Notes: generated from the letters alone by a model not told the origin. A DNA stretch of 29,041 nt from DASPXY01 sp038227745 (GCA_038227745.1 JBBRPS010000024.1:1-29041); one strand, 5' to 3'; positions 1 through 7,817 are shown, counted from the stretch's first letter. Program-made: numbers and translations.

Positions 1-258
1 ACCCCACGCGCAGACCGCCGGGCGGGAGGGTCCGGGGTGCGCGCCTAAGCCGCGGGGGGCGAAACAATGTGCCCAAACGAGTGAACATCCTATGGCCCAA
101 GGACTTGGATTTACTGGAGGCACATGACAGTGCCATTCGTCTCAGGAACCCCCTCTTTATTCATCCTTCATCCTTTCGGAGGAACTGCCCTCGCGGTGGA
201 CGGGTGAACCTTTATAATGCTGCCGCCCGAGGTCGCCCCTCTCTTGAGGAACAACGGC
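1..258. other. Leader region without a recognised gene
   Basis: No coding region is supported here. A T/C-rich stretch at about 155-180 (TTCATCCTTCATCC) stands out against the GC-rich background. A perfect TATAAT hexamer lies at 213-218 and overlaps the ATG at 217. That argues the ATG at 217 is not the translation start of the downstream gene. No good -35 box is visible 16-18 bases upstream of it. Confidence 0.4.
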
Positions 259-1959
259 ATGTTCCAGCGGTTCCACCACCGTGCCGGCCACTACGCTCTC
301 CTCCTGGCGGCGGGCTCGGGCCTGTTCCTGGTCAACCTGGGCGGCGCCAGCCTCTGGGACGCCGACGAGGGCCTCAACGCCACCGCCGCCTACGAGATGC
401 GCGAATCGGGCAACTGGATCATCCCGACCTTCAACGCCGAGCTGCGCAGCCATAAACCCGCCCTGCTCTACTGGCTGCAGATGGCCGCCTACGCCGTCTT
501 CGGCGTCAACGAGTTCGCCGCCCGCCTGCCCAGCGCCCTCGCCGCCCTCGTCTCCCTGCTGCTGGCGTACGAACTGGGGCGGAGCATGTTCGGCGCCACC
601 GTTGGCCTGCTCAGTGGACTCATTCTCGGCAGCACCGCCATGTTCTGCGCCTCCGCCCACTTCGCCAACCCCGACGCCCTGCTCAACGTCTCCGTCCTGC
701 TCACCCTGTTCATCTTCTGGCAGGGGTTCGTCCGGGCAGGAAGGGGCTGGTTCGTGCCGGCAGGGACGGCCGCGGGACTGGCCATGCTCGCCAAGGGGCC
801 GTCCGGCCTTGTCCTGCCCTTCGGCGTCGCCGTGGTGTTCCTGGTGTGGTCGCGGCGGTTGTCGCTGCTGCTGGACCGCCGGTTGCTGCTCGGCGTGCTC
901 GCGTTCGTGCTGGTCGGCCTGCCGTGGTACGTGTGGGTCGGCGTCGATACCAAGGGACAGTTCCTGCGCGAGTTCCTGCTGACCCACCACCTCGAACGCG
1001 CCCTGCAGCCGATGGAGAACCACCGCGGGCCGGTTTACTATTACCTCGCCGTGCTGCTGGTTGGGTTCGCCCCCTGGTCGATCTTCCTCGGCCTGGCGGC
1101 GTGGTACGGGGGGTGGTCCGCTGTCGCCCGGCCGTGGGCGCCGGTGCGCGGCGCCTGGGAGCGGGCCGTGGACGCCGGGGCGGAGGGGGACGTCCCGTCT
1201 GTGGCGGCTTACCGCTTCCTGTGGTGCTGGGTCGGCGTGTACCTCCTGACGTTCACGCTGGCGAACACGAAACTGCCGAACTACATCCTGCCCGTTTCCG
1301 CCCCGACCGCGGTACTCGCCGCACGCTTTCTGGACCGCTGGCGCCTCGGCCAGGTCCGGCTGCCGTGGGCGCTCATGGGCCTGTGCCTGACGTGCCTGGC
1401 GCTGATCGGCGTGGCGACCGCGGTCGGGCTGCTGTTCGCGGGGGGCGCCTGGCGGGCGCCGTTCATGCGCGACCGTTACTGCCCGGGCGTGGAGGTCTGG
1501 GCCGTCGTCGGCGCCGTGCCGGTCCTGGCGGCGGCGGTCGCGGCGTGGTGCGCCCGGCACCAGCGGCGGTCCGGGCTGGTGACGGCGGTCACGCTCGGGG
1601 CACTGTTCTTCATCGGCCCGTTGGCGGCCTGGGGCAGTGCCGCCCTCAACCGCCACAAGGCGCCGCGGCCGCTCGTCGAACTGTCCGGCGCGTTGCGGCG
1701 CGACCTGGAGATCCGCATCGGCTGCTGCGACCTGGATTACCTGCCGAGCCTCAACTTCTACTGCCAGCGCAACGTCGCCCACCTGCGCAGCGAGGAGGCG
1801 GTGCGCAACTTCCTGCGCTACCCCGTGCCGGTGTACGTGTTCACGCCGGAGCCGCTCTGGGCGGCCCTGCGCGACAAGGTGGGCGGCGCGGGCCGCGTGA
1901 TCGCCCGGCACCGCGACATGTACCGCGGCTGCGACGTGGTGGTCGTGAGCAACCGCTGA
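259..1959 (+). CDS. GT39/ArnT-type polyprenyl-phosphate-dependent membrane glycosyltransferase
   Basis: This 566-residue polytopic protein resembles GT-C fold glycosyltransferases of the ArnT/PMT (GT39) group, which move a sugar from a polyprenyl-phosphate donor to an acceptor on the outer face of the inner membrane. Visible evidence: an N-terminal membrane helix (about residues 12-28), then the first extracytoplasmic loop with LWDADEG, the acidic motif that carries the catalytic Asp/Glu in this fold. HKPALLYWLQMAAYAVFG follows, and then about ten more hydrophobic segments. I chose ATG 259 because GAGGA at 246-250 sits 8 bases upstream. The in-frame ATG at 217 overlaps a TATAAT box and has no ribosome site. 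The acceptor (lipid A, glycan or protein) cannot be told from sequence. A strong hairpin begins at the stop codon, and the gene appears monocistronic. Confidence 0.85.
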   Translation: MFQRFHHRAGHYALLLAAGSGLFLVNLGGASLWDADEGLNATAAYEMRESGNWIIPTFNAELRSHKPALLYWLQMAAYAVFGVNEFAARLPSALAALVSLLLAYELGRSMFGATVGLLSGLILGSTAMFCASAHFANPDALLNVSVLLTLFIFWQGFVRAGRGWFVPAGTAAGLAMLAKGPSGLVLPFGVAVVFLVWSRRLSLLLDRRLLLGVLAFVLVGLPWYVWVGVDTKGQFLREFLLTHHLERALQPMENHRGPVYYYLAVLLVGFAPWSIFLGLAAWYGGWSAVARPWAPVRGAWERAVDAGAEGDVPSVAAYRFLWCWVGVYLLTFTLANTKLPNYILPVSAPTAVLAARFLDRWRLGQVRLPWALMGLCLTCLALIGVATAVGLLFAGGAWRAPFMRDRYCPGVEVWAVVGAVPVLAAAVAAWCARHQRRSGLVTAVTLGALFFIGPLAAWGSAALNRHKAPRPLVELSGALRRDLEIRIGCCDLDYLPSLNFYCQRNVAHLRSEEAVRNFLRYPVPVYVFTPEPLWAALRDKVGGAGRVIARHRDMYRGCDVVVVSNR

Positions 1960-2004
1960 CGTCCCCAGGCCCACCCACCGCGCTGGGTGGGCCTGGGGAC
2001 GTCA
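1957..2004. repeat. Perfect inverted repeat at the 3' end of the GT39 gene
   Basis: Two perfect 21-base arms (1957-1977 and 1984-2004) are separated by the 6-base loop CCGCGC. The left arm includes the TGA stop codon. There is no T-run after it, so it is not a textbook intrinsic terminator, though it could stop polymerase or protect the mRNA end. Its core (GCCCACC ... GTGGGCCTG.GGAC) resembles the hairpin just after cstA at 4741-4764, so it may belong to a dispersed family. Confidence 0.85.
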
Positions 2005-2021
2005 GGTAAGAATTGAACCAC

Positions 2022-2048
2022 AAAGCTCACAAAGCTCACAAAGCTCAC
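2022..2048 (+). repeat. Three tandem 9-bp AAAGCTCAC units
   Basis: AAAGCTCAC occurs three times head to tail (2022-2030, 2031-2039, 2040-2048). It is preceded by AACCAC and followed by an A-run (AAAAAAAGGG). It looks like one arm of the A-rich element seen as a full inverted repeat at 22273-22407, which also opens with AACCACGAAA and has ACACGAAAAA units. No function is evident. Confidence 0.7.
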
Positions 2049-2149
2049 AAAAAAAGGGAAGAACGCGCCCCCTTCCCACCGGGCCGTCCCGCCGCTATGA
2101 TTTTCTTTTTCACGAACGAGGGCGGCGATCTCAATAGAGGGAACCTCCG

Positions 2150-2383
2150 ATGGGCGCACGGCGCATACGCAGAGAACAGCGGCGGGTGGACATGGCCGAA
2201 TCGCGGCTCCGCAACGGCATCCTCAAGAAGAAGGAGAACGCACGGCGCGACGCCCGCATCCTCCAGACCCTCAAAGAGGGCAAGGCGCCCTACGGGCCGC
2301 ACGTCCTGAGCTGGCTCAGCGCTCAGCTCGACAAGCCGAGCAAGCGCATCACCCAGGCGGACATCGATAAGCTCCTGGCGTAG
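2150..2383 (+). CDS. Small charged protein of unknown function (77 aa)
   Basis: I do not recognise a family. The 77-residue product is rich in Arg and Lys. Its predicted helical N-terminal half contains RREQRR and LKKKENARRDARILQTLKEG. The C-terminal half (PYGPHVLSWLSAQLDKPSKRITQADIDKLLA) looks like a small compact domain. It has no signal peptide and no cysteines, so it is probably cytoplasmic; nucleic-acid or ribosome binding is possible from its charge but not shown. Start support is AGAGGG at about 2136-2141, about 8 bases before ATG 2150. A textbook intrinsic terminator follows 53 bases after the stop, which supports a real gene. Confidence 0.7.
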   Translation: MGARRIRREQRRVDMAESRLRNGILKKKENARRDARILQTLKEGKAPYGPHVLSWLSAQLDKPSKRITQADIDKLLA

Positions 2384-2436
2384 CGGCAGCACGGTCCCGG
2401 GCGGCTGCGTGACCCGGGGGCGGCATCGTGCAGGAT

Positions 2437-2472
2437 AAAAGCCCACGGCCGGCCGGCCGTGGGCTTTTCTTG
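2437..2472 (+). terminator. Intrinsic terminator between the 77-aa gene and cstA
   Basis: Perfect 14-base arms (2437-2450 and 2455-2468) flank a GGCC loop and end in CTTTTCTTGT. It ends only a few bases before the cstA ribosome site GGAGG (2478-2482). That leaves no room for a promoter between hairpin and gene, so it could also act as an attenuator for cstA. Confidence 0.85.
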
Positions 2473-2490
2473 TCGGCGGAGGTCCTTGCG

Positions 2491-4734
2491 ATGGCCAGCG
2501 GGTTGTGGGCGAACCTCTTCTTCGAGGACGTGGGCGGCGTGACCGTGCTGCGGGCCATGCCCCTGATGCTCTTCGTGCTGTGCGCCCTGACCGTCGCCTA
2601 CCGCTACTATAGCGCCTTCCTCGCCGCAAAGGTCGCCGTCCTCGACAACCGCCGCCCGACGCCCGCCCACACCCTCAACGACGGCCAGAACTACCACCCG
2701 ACGAACAAGTGGGTGCTGTTCGACCACCACTTCGCCGCGATCTCCGGCGCGGGGCCGCTGATCGGGCCGGTGCTGGCCATCCAGTATGGCTACATGCCGG
2801 GCCTGTTATGGCTGGTGATCGGCGTCTGCCTCGCCGGCGCGGTGCAGGACATGCTCGTGCTGGCCGCGTCGGTGCGCCGCGGCGGCAAATCGCTGGCGCA
2901 GATCGCCTTCCTCGAACTGGGGCGCCCGGCGGGTGCCATCGTCTCGGTGGCCATCCTGTTCATCGTCGTCATCGCCCTGGCCGGCCTCGGCTTCGTCGTC
3001 GTCAAGGCACTCGGCGGCGAGGAGGTGAAAATGGCGGCGGGGACGAAGATCCTACTGCCGGACGGGCAACGGCCCAGGCTCGCCACGGACAGGAGCGCCG
3101 CGGGCCATGTCGTCTTCCAGTTCCCGAAGGGGTGCCAGCTCCTCTACCCGAAGGCCGCCGCGGCGGCACAGCGGCCGGAGTCCTTCGAGATCAGCGTCCC
3201 CGCGAAGCAGTGGCTCGGGTTCCAGTTCGCGGGCCAGGAGGGCCCGACGGACATGATGCCGGCCGGCTTCGCGGCGGACGAGAGCCGCCGGCGCCTGGAG
3301 ACCGTCGTTCTGCCCGAGGGCAGCGTCCAGCTCGTGCCCGGCAGCTCCTGGGGCACGTTCACCATCGCCTGCACCATCCCCATCGCGCTGTTCGTCGGTC
3401 TGTGGATGTACCGCATCCGTAAAGGGCGCGTCCTGGAGGCGTCGCTGATCGGCGCCGCCGGCGTGCTGGCCGCCACCGTCGCCGGCAGCCTGATCCCCGG
3501 CTCGCCGCTGGAGGGCTTCTTCGCGCTCGACAAGAACGAGACGATCCTGGCGCTGTGCGGCTACGGCTTCATCGCCTCGGTGCTGCCGGTGTGGATGCTG
3601 CTGTGCCCGCGCGACTATCTCTCCAGCTTCCTCAAGATCGGCACGATCGCCCTGCTCGTGGTCGGCGTGCTGGTCGCCAACCCGCGGCTGCCGTGCCCGA
3701 TGATCAACGAGGAGTTCCTCGACGGCGGCCCGACCTTCCCGGCCGGCGGCCTCTTCCCGTTCGTCTTCATCTGCATCATGTGCGGGGCCATCTCCGGCTT
3801 CCATGCGCTCGTCGCGTCCGGCACGACGCCGAAGATGATCGACAGGGAGACCGACATCCGGCCGATCGGCTACGGGGCCATGCTGATCGAGGGCCTGGTC
3901 GGGGTGGTGGCCCTCATCGCCGCCGCCTCGCTCGACCCGAAGCTGTACTACGACATCAACGTCAGCCAGGACGCGAAGGTGCAGGAGCGCTGGCAACCGC
4001 AGCTCGACCGCTTCTACCGCCACATGAGCCACCTCGATCAGCTGGAGCACCTCAACCTGGCGCAGATCGAGGAGAAGGTGGGCGGCGAGTCGCTGCGCGG
4101 GCGGACCGGCGGGGCCGTGACCCTGGCCGTCGGCATGTCGCTGATCCTGACGAAGCCGCTCAACGAGATGGGGCTGCCGTTCGACGACGTCATGAAGTAC
4201 TGGTATCACTTCGCCATCATGTTCGAGGCGCTGTTCATCTTGACGACGATCGACACCGGCACGCGCATCGCGCGTTTCATGCTGCAGGAGGCGGTCGGCA
4301 AGGTGTACCCGAAGTTCGAGCAAACCGACTGGCTGCCGGGGGCGGTCCTGGCGACGCTGGCGGTGACGGCGGCCTGGGGCGCGCTGGTGGCGACGGGGTC
4401 GATCGACACGATCTGGCCGATGTTCGGCATCGCGAACCAGTTGCTGGCGGTGATCGCGCTGACGCTGGTGACGACGCTGCTGATCAACTCGGGCCGGCAG
4501 CGCTACGCCGCGGTGACGCTGCTGCCGATGCTGTTCGTGATCTCGACGACGATGACGGCGGGCGTACAGCTGGCGCAGCAGTTCGTGGCGATGGGCGGGC
4601 TGCGCGGGGCGCTGAACCTGGCCCTGACGTTGTTCGTGATGGTGTCGGTGGCGGCGCTGCTGCTGCTGGCGGTGACGCGCTGGGTGGCGGTGGTCAAGGG
4701 CGCGGTGCCGACGCGGCCGAAAGAGGTGGTGTGA
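2491..4734 (+). CDS. cstA: Carbon starvation protein CstA, peptide/pyruvate-type permease with an extra loop domain
   Basis: This 747-residue polytopic inner-membrane protein belongs to the CstA family, whose members import peptides or pyruvate during carbon limitation. Family signatures include YRYYSAFLAAKVAVLD, TLNDGQNYHPTNKWVLFDHHFAAI, SGAGPLIGPVLA, SGFHALVASGTTPKMI and MFGIANQLLA. ATG 2491 is chosen because GGAGG (2478-2482) is 8 bases upstream. A GTG at 2428 would read through the terminator hairpin. E. coli CstA is about 700 residues with KAL followed closely by a SPWGTYT-like helix start. Here about 110 residues (roughly 175-284) are inserted between VVKALGG and SSWGTFTIA, a soluble segment in a loop between membrane helices. 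The paired BtsS/YehU-type regulators known elsewhere are not nearby. The YjbQ-type gene begins 49 bases downstream. Confidence 0.95.
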   Translation: MASGLWANLFFEDVGGVTVLRAMPLMLFVLCALTVAYRYYSAFLAAKVAVLDNRRPTPAHTLNDGQNYHPTNKWVLFDHHFAAISGAGPLIGPVLAIQYGYMPGLLWLVIGVCLAGAVQDMLVLAASVRRGGKSLAQIAFLELGRPAGAIVSVAILFIVVIALAGLGFVVVKALGGEEVKMAAGTKILLPDGQRPRLATDRSAAGHVVFQFPKGCQLLYPKAAAAAQRPESFEISVPAKQWLGFQFAGQEGPTDMMPAGFAADESRRRLETVVLPEGSVQLVPGSSWGTFTIACTIPIALFVGLWMYRIRKGRVLEASLIGAAGVLAATVAGSLIPGSPLEGFFALDKNETILALCGYGFIASVLPVWMLLCPRDYLSSFLKIGTIALLVVGVLVANPRLPCPMINEEFLDGGPTFPAGGLFPFVFICIMCGAISGFHALVASGTTPKMIDRETDIRPIGYGAMLIEGLVGVVALIAAASLDPKLYYDINVSQDAKVQERWQPQLDRFYRHMSHLDQLEHLNLAQIEEKVGGESLRGRTGGAVTLAVGMSLILTKPLNEMGLPFDDVMKYWYHFAIMFEALFILTTIDTGTRIARFMLQEAVGKVYPKFEQTDWLPGAVLATLAVTAAWGALVATGSIDTIWPMFGIANQLLAVIALTLVTTLLINSGRQRYAAVTLLPMLFVISTTMTAGVQLAQQFVAMGGLRGALNLALTLFVMVSVAALLLLAVTRWVAVVKGAVPTRPKEVV

Positions 4735-4740
4735 TTTCAA

Positions 4741-4764
4741 GCCCACCGATTGCACTCGGTGGGC
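4741..4764. repeat. Short hairpin after cstA
   Basis: GCCCACCGA (4741-4749) and TCGGTGGGC (4756-4764) form a perfect 9-bp stem with a 6-base loop, 6 bases after the cstA stop. No T-run follows, so termination is uncertain. It shares GCCCACC ... GTGGGCCTG.GGAC with the hairpin at 1957-2004. Confidence 0.65.
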
Positions 4765-4783
4765 CTGCGGACAGGTGCTCCTC

Positions 4784-5200
4784 ATGGTCTTCCAGCAACA
4801 ACTCACCCTCAAGACGCGTGGCCACGGCGACATGCACGACCTGACCGCGGAGGTGAACCGCATCGTCAAGGAATCCCGCATCGGCACCGGGATCGCGCAC
4901 GTCTTCACGGTCGGCAGCACCGCGGCCATCGGCGCCATCGAGTTCGAGCCGGGGCTGCGGCGCGACCTGCCCGAGACGCTCGACCGCCTGCTGCCGCCGA
5001 GCCGCGAGTACGGCCACGAGCAGACCTGGCACGACGGCAACGGCCACTCGCACCTGCAGGCTACCCTACTCGGGCCGTCGCTGACCGTGCCGGTCGCGGA
5101 CGGCGCACTGGTCCTCGGCACCTGGCAGCAGGTGATCCACCTGGAGTGCGACACACGGGCGCGCGACCGCACCGTCGTCGTGACGGTCCTCGGGGAATAG
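4784..5200 (+). CDS. yjbQ: YjbQ/UPF0047 family protein
   Basis: This 138-residue protein matches the UPF0047 (YjbQ) family of small cytoplasmic proteins, often labelled 'secondary thiamine-phosphate synthase' because E. coli YjbQ has weak activity of that kind; the main role is unknown. Signature segments are VGSTAAIGAIEFEPG, the metal-site type motif GNGHSHLQA, LGPSLTVPVADGALVLGTWQQV and ECDTRARDR. Length is typical for the family. ATG 4784 has a weak upstream AGGTG (4774-4778, overlapping an in-frame GTG at 4775). It lies 49 bases after cstA on the same strand, so co-transcription is possible, with a small hairpin between them. It could alternatively start at GTG 4775, adding three residues. 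Confidence 0.9.
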   Translation: MVFQQQLTLKTRGHGDMHDLTAEVNRIVKESRIGTGIAHVFTVGSTAAIGAIEFEPGLRRDLPETLDRLLPPSREYGHEQTWHDGNGHSHLQATLLGPSLTVPVADGALVLGTWQQVIHLECDTRARDRTVVVTVLGE

Positions 5201-5348
5201 CGGGCGTTTTTCTTGCGGAAACCGCGGCGGCCGCGCGAACCCCGCCGCTGCGGCCAGGGTCAATCCGGTGCGTGCGGCACCCGGAGCGCGTCGGCGGCCT
5301 GTCCGCCAGTCGGCCGCGCAGGCCCGATGGCGCGAGGTGTTCGCTGTT

Positions 5349-5422
5349 CAGGACGTAGGATAGCCCGGTAATCCGCGAGCCCTGGAAGCTCGACATCGTG
5401 GGTTCAAATCCCACCGTCCTGA
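5349..5422 (+). tRNA. tRNA-Pro (anticodon TGG), unusual anticodon loop
   Basis: A full cloverleaf can be drawn. The acceptor is CAGGACG/CGTCCTG (7 bp), with T8 A9. The D stem is GGAT/ATCC with a GG-containing loop. The anticodon stem is CGAGC/GCTCG with loop CCTGGAA, the variable loop is ACATC, the T stem GTGGG/CCCAC has loop TTCAAAT, and the discriminator is A. C1-G72 and A73 are bacterial proline-tRNA identity features and fit the TGG anticodon. Position 33 is C instead of the near-universal U, and position 37 is A instead of the G found in ordinary proline tRNAs. CCA is not encoded. It may be an accessory tRNA, a divergent copy or a decaying one; stem pairing is intact. Confidence 0.85.
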
Positions 5423-5447
5423 TTGCCTCCCCCTCTCTTTCCCGGGC

Positions 5448-5553
5448 GATATTACTCCGGCACAAAAGATCCTCACACAAGCCCGAAGCGCAAGCGAGGG
5501 ATCCCTCGCTTGCGCTTCGGGCTTGTGTGACCATCTTCGGCGCCGGGGTAATA
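5448..5553. repeat. Nested palindromic element A (outer frame plus 58-bp perfect palindrome)
   Basis: The core 5473-5530 is a perfect 58-bp palindrome with no loop, centred on GGGATCCC. Around it lie outer inverted arms, GATATTACTCCGGCAC (5448-5463) and GCCGGGGTAATA (5542-5553), plus AAGAT/ATCTT just outside the core. The same outer frame surrounds a different core at 26226-26384. The same core family recurs inside the glucan synthase gene at 13589-13642. It lies about 25 bases after the tRNA. Confidence 0.85.
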
Positions 5554-5614
5554 GCCGCTCCCCTCTCAGGCGCCGCCCCGGTTTCTCAGAAACTTCGGCA
5601 AGGATTTCTTTGCT

Positions 5615-5643
5615 TTTCCAGCGCCGCTTTGGCATGGTATAAG
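5615..5643 (+). promoter_or_regulatory. Possible promoter for the J-domain-like gene
   Basis: TATAAG (5638-5643) lies 17 bases after TTTCCA (5615-5620), a fair sigma-70-type pair. A small palindrome GTTTCT-C-AGAAAC (5581-5593) lies upstream. The following 180 bases up to the start codon hold no other gene. Confidence 0.3.
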
Positions 5644-5825
5644 TAAGGTGTTCATTAAGAGGGCATGAAGGCGCGGGGGTAGGTGGTCTGACGACCCGAT
5701 TCGCGCTTCTTCGCCCGGACACGTCCGAGCCAGGGAAGGTAGCGTCCGACAGCACTTTCTCCTGTCCGGACTAGGCCCAGGGACGCTGGGAGCATCCCGG
5801 GCGGGAATATCCAGAAGCGGCACCG

Positions 5826-6983
5826 ATGGACCACGAACTAATTTGCACCTGGCTCGGGTTGCCGGCCAAGACGTGGCCGCCCGATCATTACACGCTGCTG
5901 GGGCTGCAGCCCGGGGATGCGGACTGCGAACGGATCGAGCAACAGGTCCACGAGCGGCTCGCCCGTGTGCGCTGCTACCAGCTCTCCCACCCCGGGCCGG
6001 CCACGGAGGCGATGAACCGCATCGCCCAGGCGTTCATGTGCCTGACCGACCGGCAGGCGAAGCGTACTTACGACGCCGAACACTTCCCCCATCTCCCTCC
6101 CCCTGAAGAACCCGCGCCGTCCGCGGGGACGGCGCAGACCGCGGCCCAGCCGGCGCCCGCCCGCGCGGCCGTGCTGACGCCGCCCGCCGCGCCTCCGGCC
6201 CGAGCCGCCGGGAAGACCGCCGACGTGAGCCTCGATACCGGGGTGGTCGCCCCCGTGCAGACCCAGGTCGATTGGAAAAACGACACGCCGCAACCGGTCC
6301 GCCTCCTGGCCCCACGGGCGCAACTCCCGCCACTGGACGTCTCGGCCAACGGCGAGCCCGCCCCGGCCGCCGCCGTTCAGCCTGCGTCCCATGAGGATGT
6401 CGCCAGCACCCCCGCTGCCGGCGTCCCGCGCGCCCGTCCCGCGGATCCTGTCCTCAAGAAGGCCCGCTCGTCGCCGGAAGCGCGTCGCGGGCTGTGGACC
6501 CGGCGGGCTGTCCTCGAACGCATCCTGGTGACGCGGCGGCTGCTGCGCGCTTGGGAGCGGGTCGGCAAGTATGCCGGCAAGCCCCGGCGCAAGTTGACCC
6601 GCACGCCCGAGGAGACGGAACTGACGCGCCTCCTGACGCGCATTGAGGAGAACTTGCAGGGCTTCCCGCCGGTGCTTGGCCAGCCCGGCCAGCCCGGCTA
6701 CCGCCTGCTCGCGCTGGCCCAGGACGAGGATCCCGTTGCGGAATTCAACAACCTCGGCGCCGACGAGCGCGAGGCCCTGGCGCGCGACTGGCTGGCCGGC
6801 CACACCTTCCTGACCTCCCACCGGGACTTCCTGCGTCAGCAGGTCAAGGCCCTGCGCCGCCAGGGTTGGAGCGAGTGCCTCGCCCGCAGCCTGCGTGCCA
6901 GCCTGAATGACCATGCCGGCTGGGTCTGCTTCGGCCTGCTTCTCGTGATCGGCCTCTTCCTGACGGTCGCGCTCCTCAGCTGA
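5826..6983 (+). CDS. J-domain-like protein with C-terminal membrane anchor
   Basis: The 385-residue product begins with a J-domain-like region (about 1-87): WPPDHYTLLGLQPG, then a basic helix, then TEAMNRIAQAFMCLTDRQAKRTYD, which resembles helices III-IV of DnaJ. The HPD tripeptide that activates DnaK is not conserved; HPG occurs at about 55-57, so a co-chaperone role is doubtful. Residues about 90-210 are a Pro/Ala-rich linker. Residues about 215-365 form a charged, probably helical region of unknown function. The final 20 residues (WVCFGLLLVIGLFLTVALLS) are a single membrane anchor, so the protein is a tail-anchored cytoplasmic protein. Such N-terminal modules are, to my knowledge, frequent in planctomycetes. 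The start has only a weak ribosome site. Confidence 0.8.
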   Translation: MDHELICTWLGLPAKTWPPDHYTLLGLQPGDADCERIEQQVHERLARVRCYQLSHPGPATEAMNRIAQAFMCLTDRQAKRTYDAEHFPHLPPPEEPAPSAGTAQTAAQPAPARAAVLTPPAAPPARAAGKTADVSLDTGVVAPVQTQVDWKNDTPQPVRLLAPRAQLPPLDVSANGEPAPAAAVQPASHEDVASTPAAGVPRARPADPVLKKARSSPEARRGLWTRRAVLERILVTRRLLRAWERVGKYAGKPRRKLTRTPEETELTRLLTRIEENLQGFPPVLGQPGQPGYRLLALAQDEDPVAEFNNLGADEREALARDWLAGHTFLTSHRDFLRQQVKALRRQGWSECLARSLRASLNDHAGWVCFGLLLVIGLFLTVALLS

Positions 6984-7168
6984 GGCACCCCCTGCCCGCG
7001 CCCCTCGCCAGCCAGGTGGCGCGGGCGCGAAACGGCAAGCCAGCTACAACCGTCGCAACTCTCGGACTTCTCTCAGCCGAACGCGGGGCGGAAGCCCCCT
7101 CACTCCCGGCACAACCCGCACGGTCCCTTCCAGCTTGCCGCGCCTGCCCGGGCCGCCGCCGTTTCCGA
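6984..7168. other. Gap with no recognised feature
   Basis: Between the J-domain-like gene and the MarR promoter I see no gene, RNA or clear terminator. GGTGGCGCGGGCGCG-type GC-rich sequence is the only feature near the upstream stop. Confidence 0.4.
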
Positions 7169-7201
7169 TTGACAGCCCCCTGTCAGTGACTATCATAGTC
7201 A
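7169..7201 (+). promoter_or_regulatory. MarR gene promoter overlapped by palindromic operator candidates
   Basis: TTGACA (7169-7174) is followed after 16 bases by TATCAT (7191-7196), a strong sigma-70-like promoter for this GC-rich DNA. The -10 box lies inside TGACTATCATAGTCA (7187-7201), a 15-base palindrome. The -35 box overlaps a second one, TGACAG-CCCC-CTGTCA (7170-7185). MarR proteins typically bind such sites and repress their own genes, so autoregulation is likely by inference. Confidence 0.65.
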
Positions 7202-7328
7202 TATCTTTATTCCAGCGCGGGAATTAGAGACCCCGGACGGACCCACCGGGTTTTGAAGTCTCGCCTACCCGGTCGGGGCCAGCCAGCGCGGCCGAGACGT
7301 CCGGAGATGTACGGGGGGAACAGTTGCC

Positions 7329-7799
7329 ATGGCCACCGGCACCGGGCAACGGGTCGAGGAAATCGCCCACGATCTGTTCGGGGTCGTCACGCAGATCTGC
7401 CTATCGACCCTGCGCGGCCGCCGCCGCTCCGCCGACCTGAAAGAGGTCGAGTTCCTGACGCTGTCCATCCTCCAGGGCCGCCGTACCATGATCGTCGGCG
7501 ACATCCAGCGCATCCTCGGCGTGCTGCCGGCGCAGATGTCGCGCATCATCCGCTCGCTGGAGAACCACGACCGCCCGCTCATCAACTGCCGCATCAACGC
7601 GCGCGACAAGCGCAAGGTCGATGTCTGCCTGACCGGGTTCGGCGAGAAGGCCCTGGTCGAGTACCAGGGCGCCCGCATCGGCGGCATCGTCGAACTGCTG
7701 CGCCACCTCCCCGAGGAGGACCAGGACGACCTCGTCCGCCTGCTCGACAAGCTCAACGGCCTTCTCGACCGCACCACCGCCAACGGCGCCGCTGATTGA
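7329..7799 (+). CDS. MarR-family transcriptional regulator
   Basis: The 156-residue cytoplasmic protein has the MarR winged helix-turn-helix layout. An N-terminal dimerisation helix (about 5-30) leads to helices EVEFLTLSILQG and MIVGDIQRILGV, then the recognition helix LPAQMSRIIRSLEN (about 66-79). The wing contains the family's basic turn NARDKRKVDVCLT (about 90-102). A C-terminal helix pair (LPEEDQDDLVRLLDKLNGLLD) completes the dimer interface. GGGGGGAA lies a few bases before ATG 7329. The gene stands alone, with a promoter at 7169-7196 inside palindromes, so self-repression is likely. The ligand is unknown. No efflux or oxidative-stress gene is adjacent to suggest a target. Confidence 0.9.
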   Translation: MATGTGQRVEEIAHDLFGVVTQICLSTLRGRRRSADLKEVEFLTLSILQGRRTMIVGDIQRILGVLPAQMSRIIRSLENHDRPLINCRINARDKRKVDVCLTGFGEKALVEYQGARIGGIVELLRHLPEEDQDDLVRLLDKLNGLLDRTTANGAAD

Positions 7800-7817
7800 C
7801 CGGGTCGTTGGCGTTGG

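Noticed and set aside
217..258. ATG 217 as the GT39 start
   Set aside because: It overlaps a TATAAT hexamer and lacks a ribosome site; ATG 259 has GAGGA.
157..1974. A 605-codon minus-strand frame opposite the GT39 gene
   Set aside because: It is antisense of a clear membrane transferase, and its translation is compositionally random.
2428..2490. Upstream GTG start for cstA
   Set aside because: It would translate the terminator hairpin; ATG 2491 has a proper GGAGG.
3052..5172. A 706-codon minus-strand frame across cstA and yjbQ
   Set aside because: It is low-complexity antisense of two confidently identified genes, with no ribosome site.
5349..5553. tRNA as an integration (att) site for an island
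   Set aside because: No duplicate of the tRNA 3' end and no integrase gene were found in the window.
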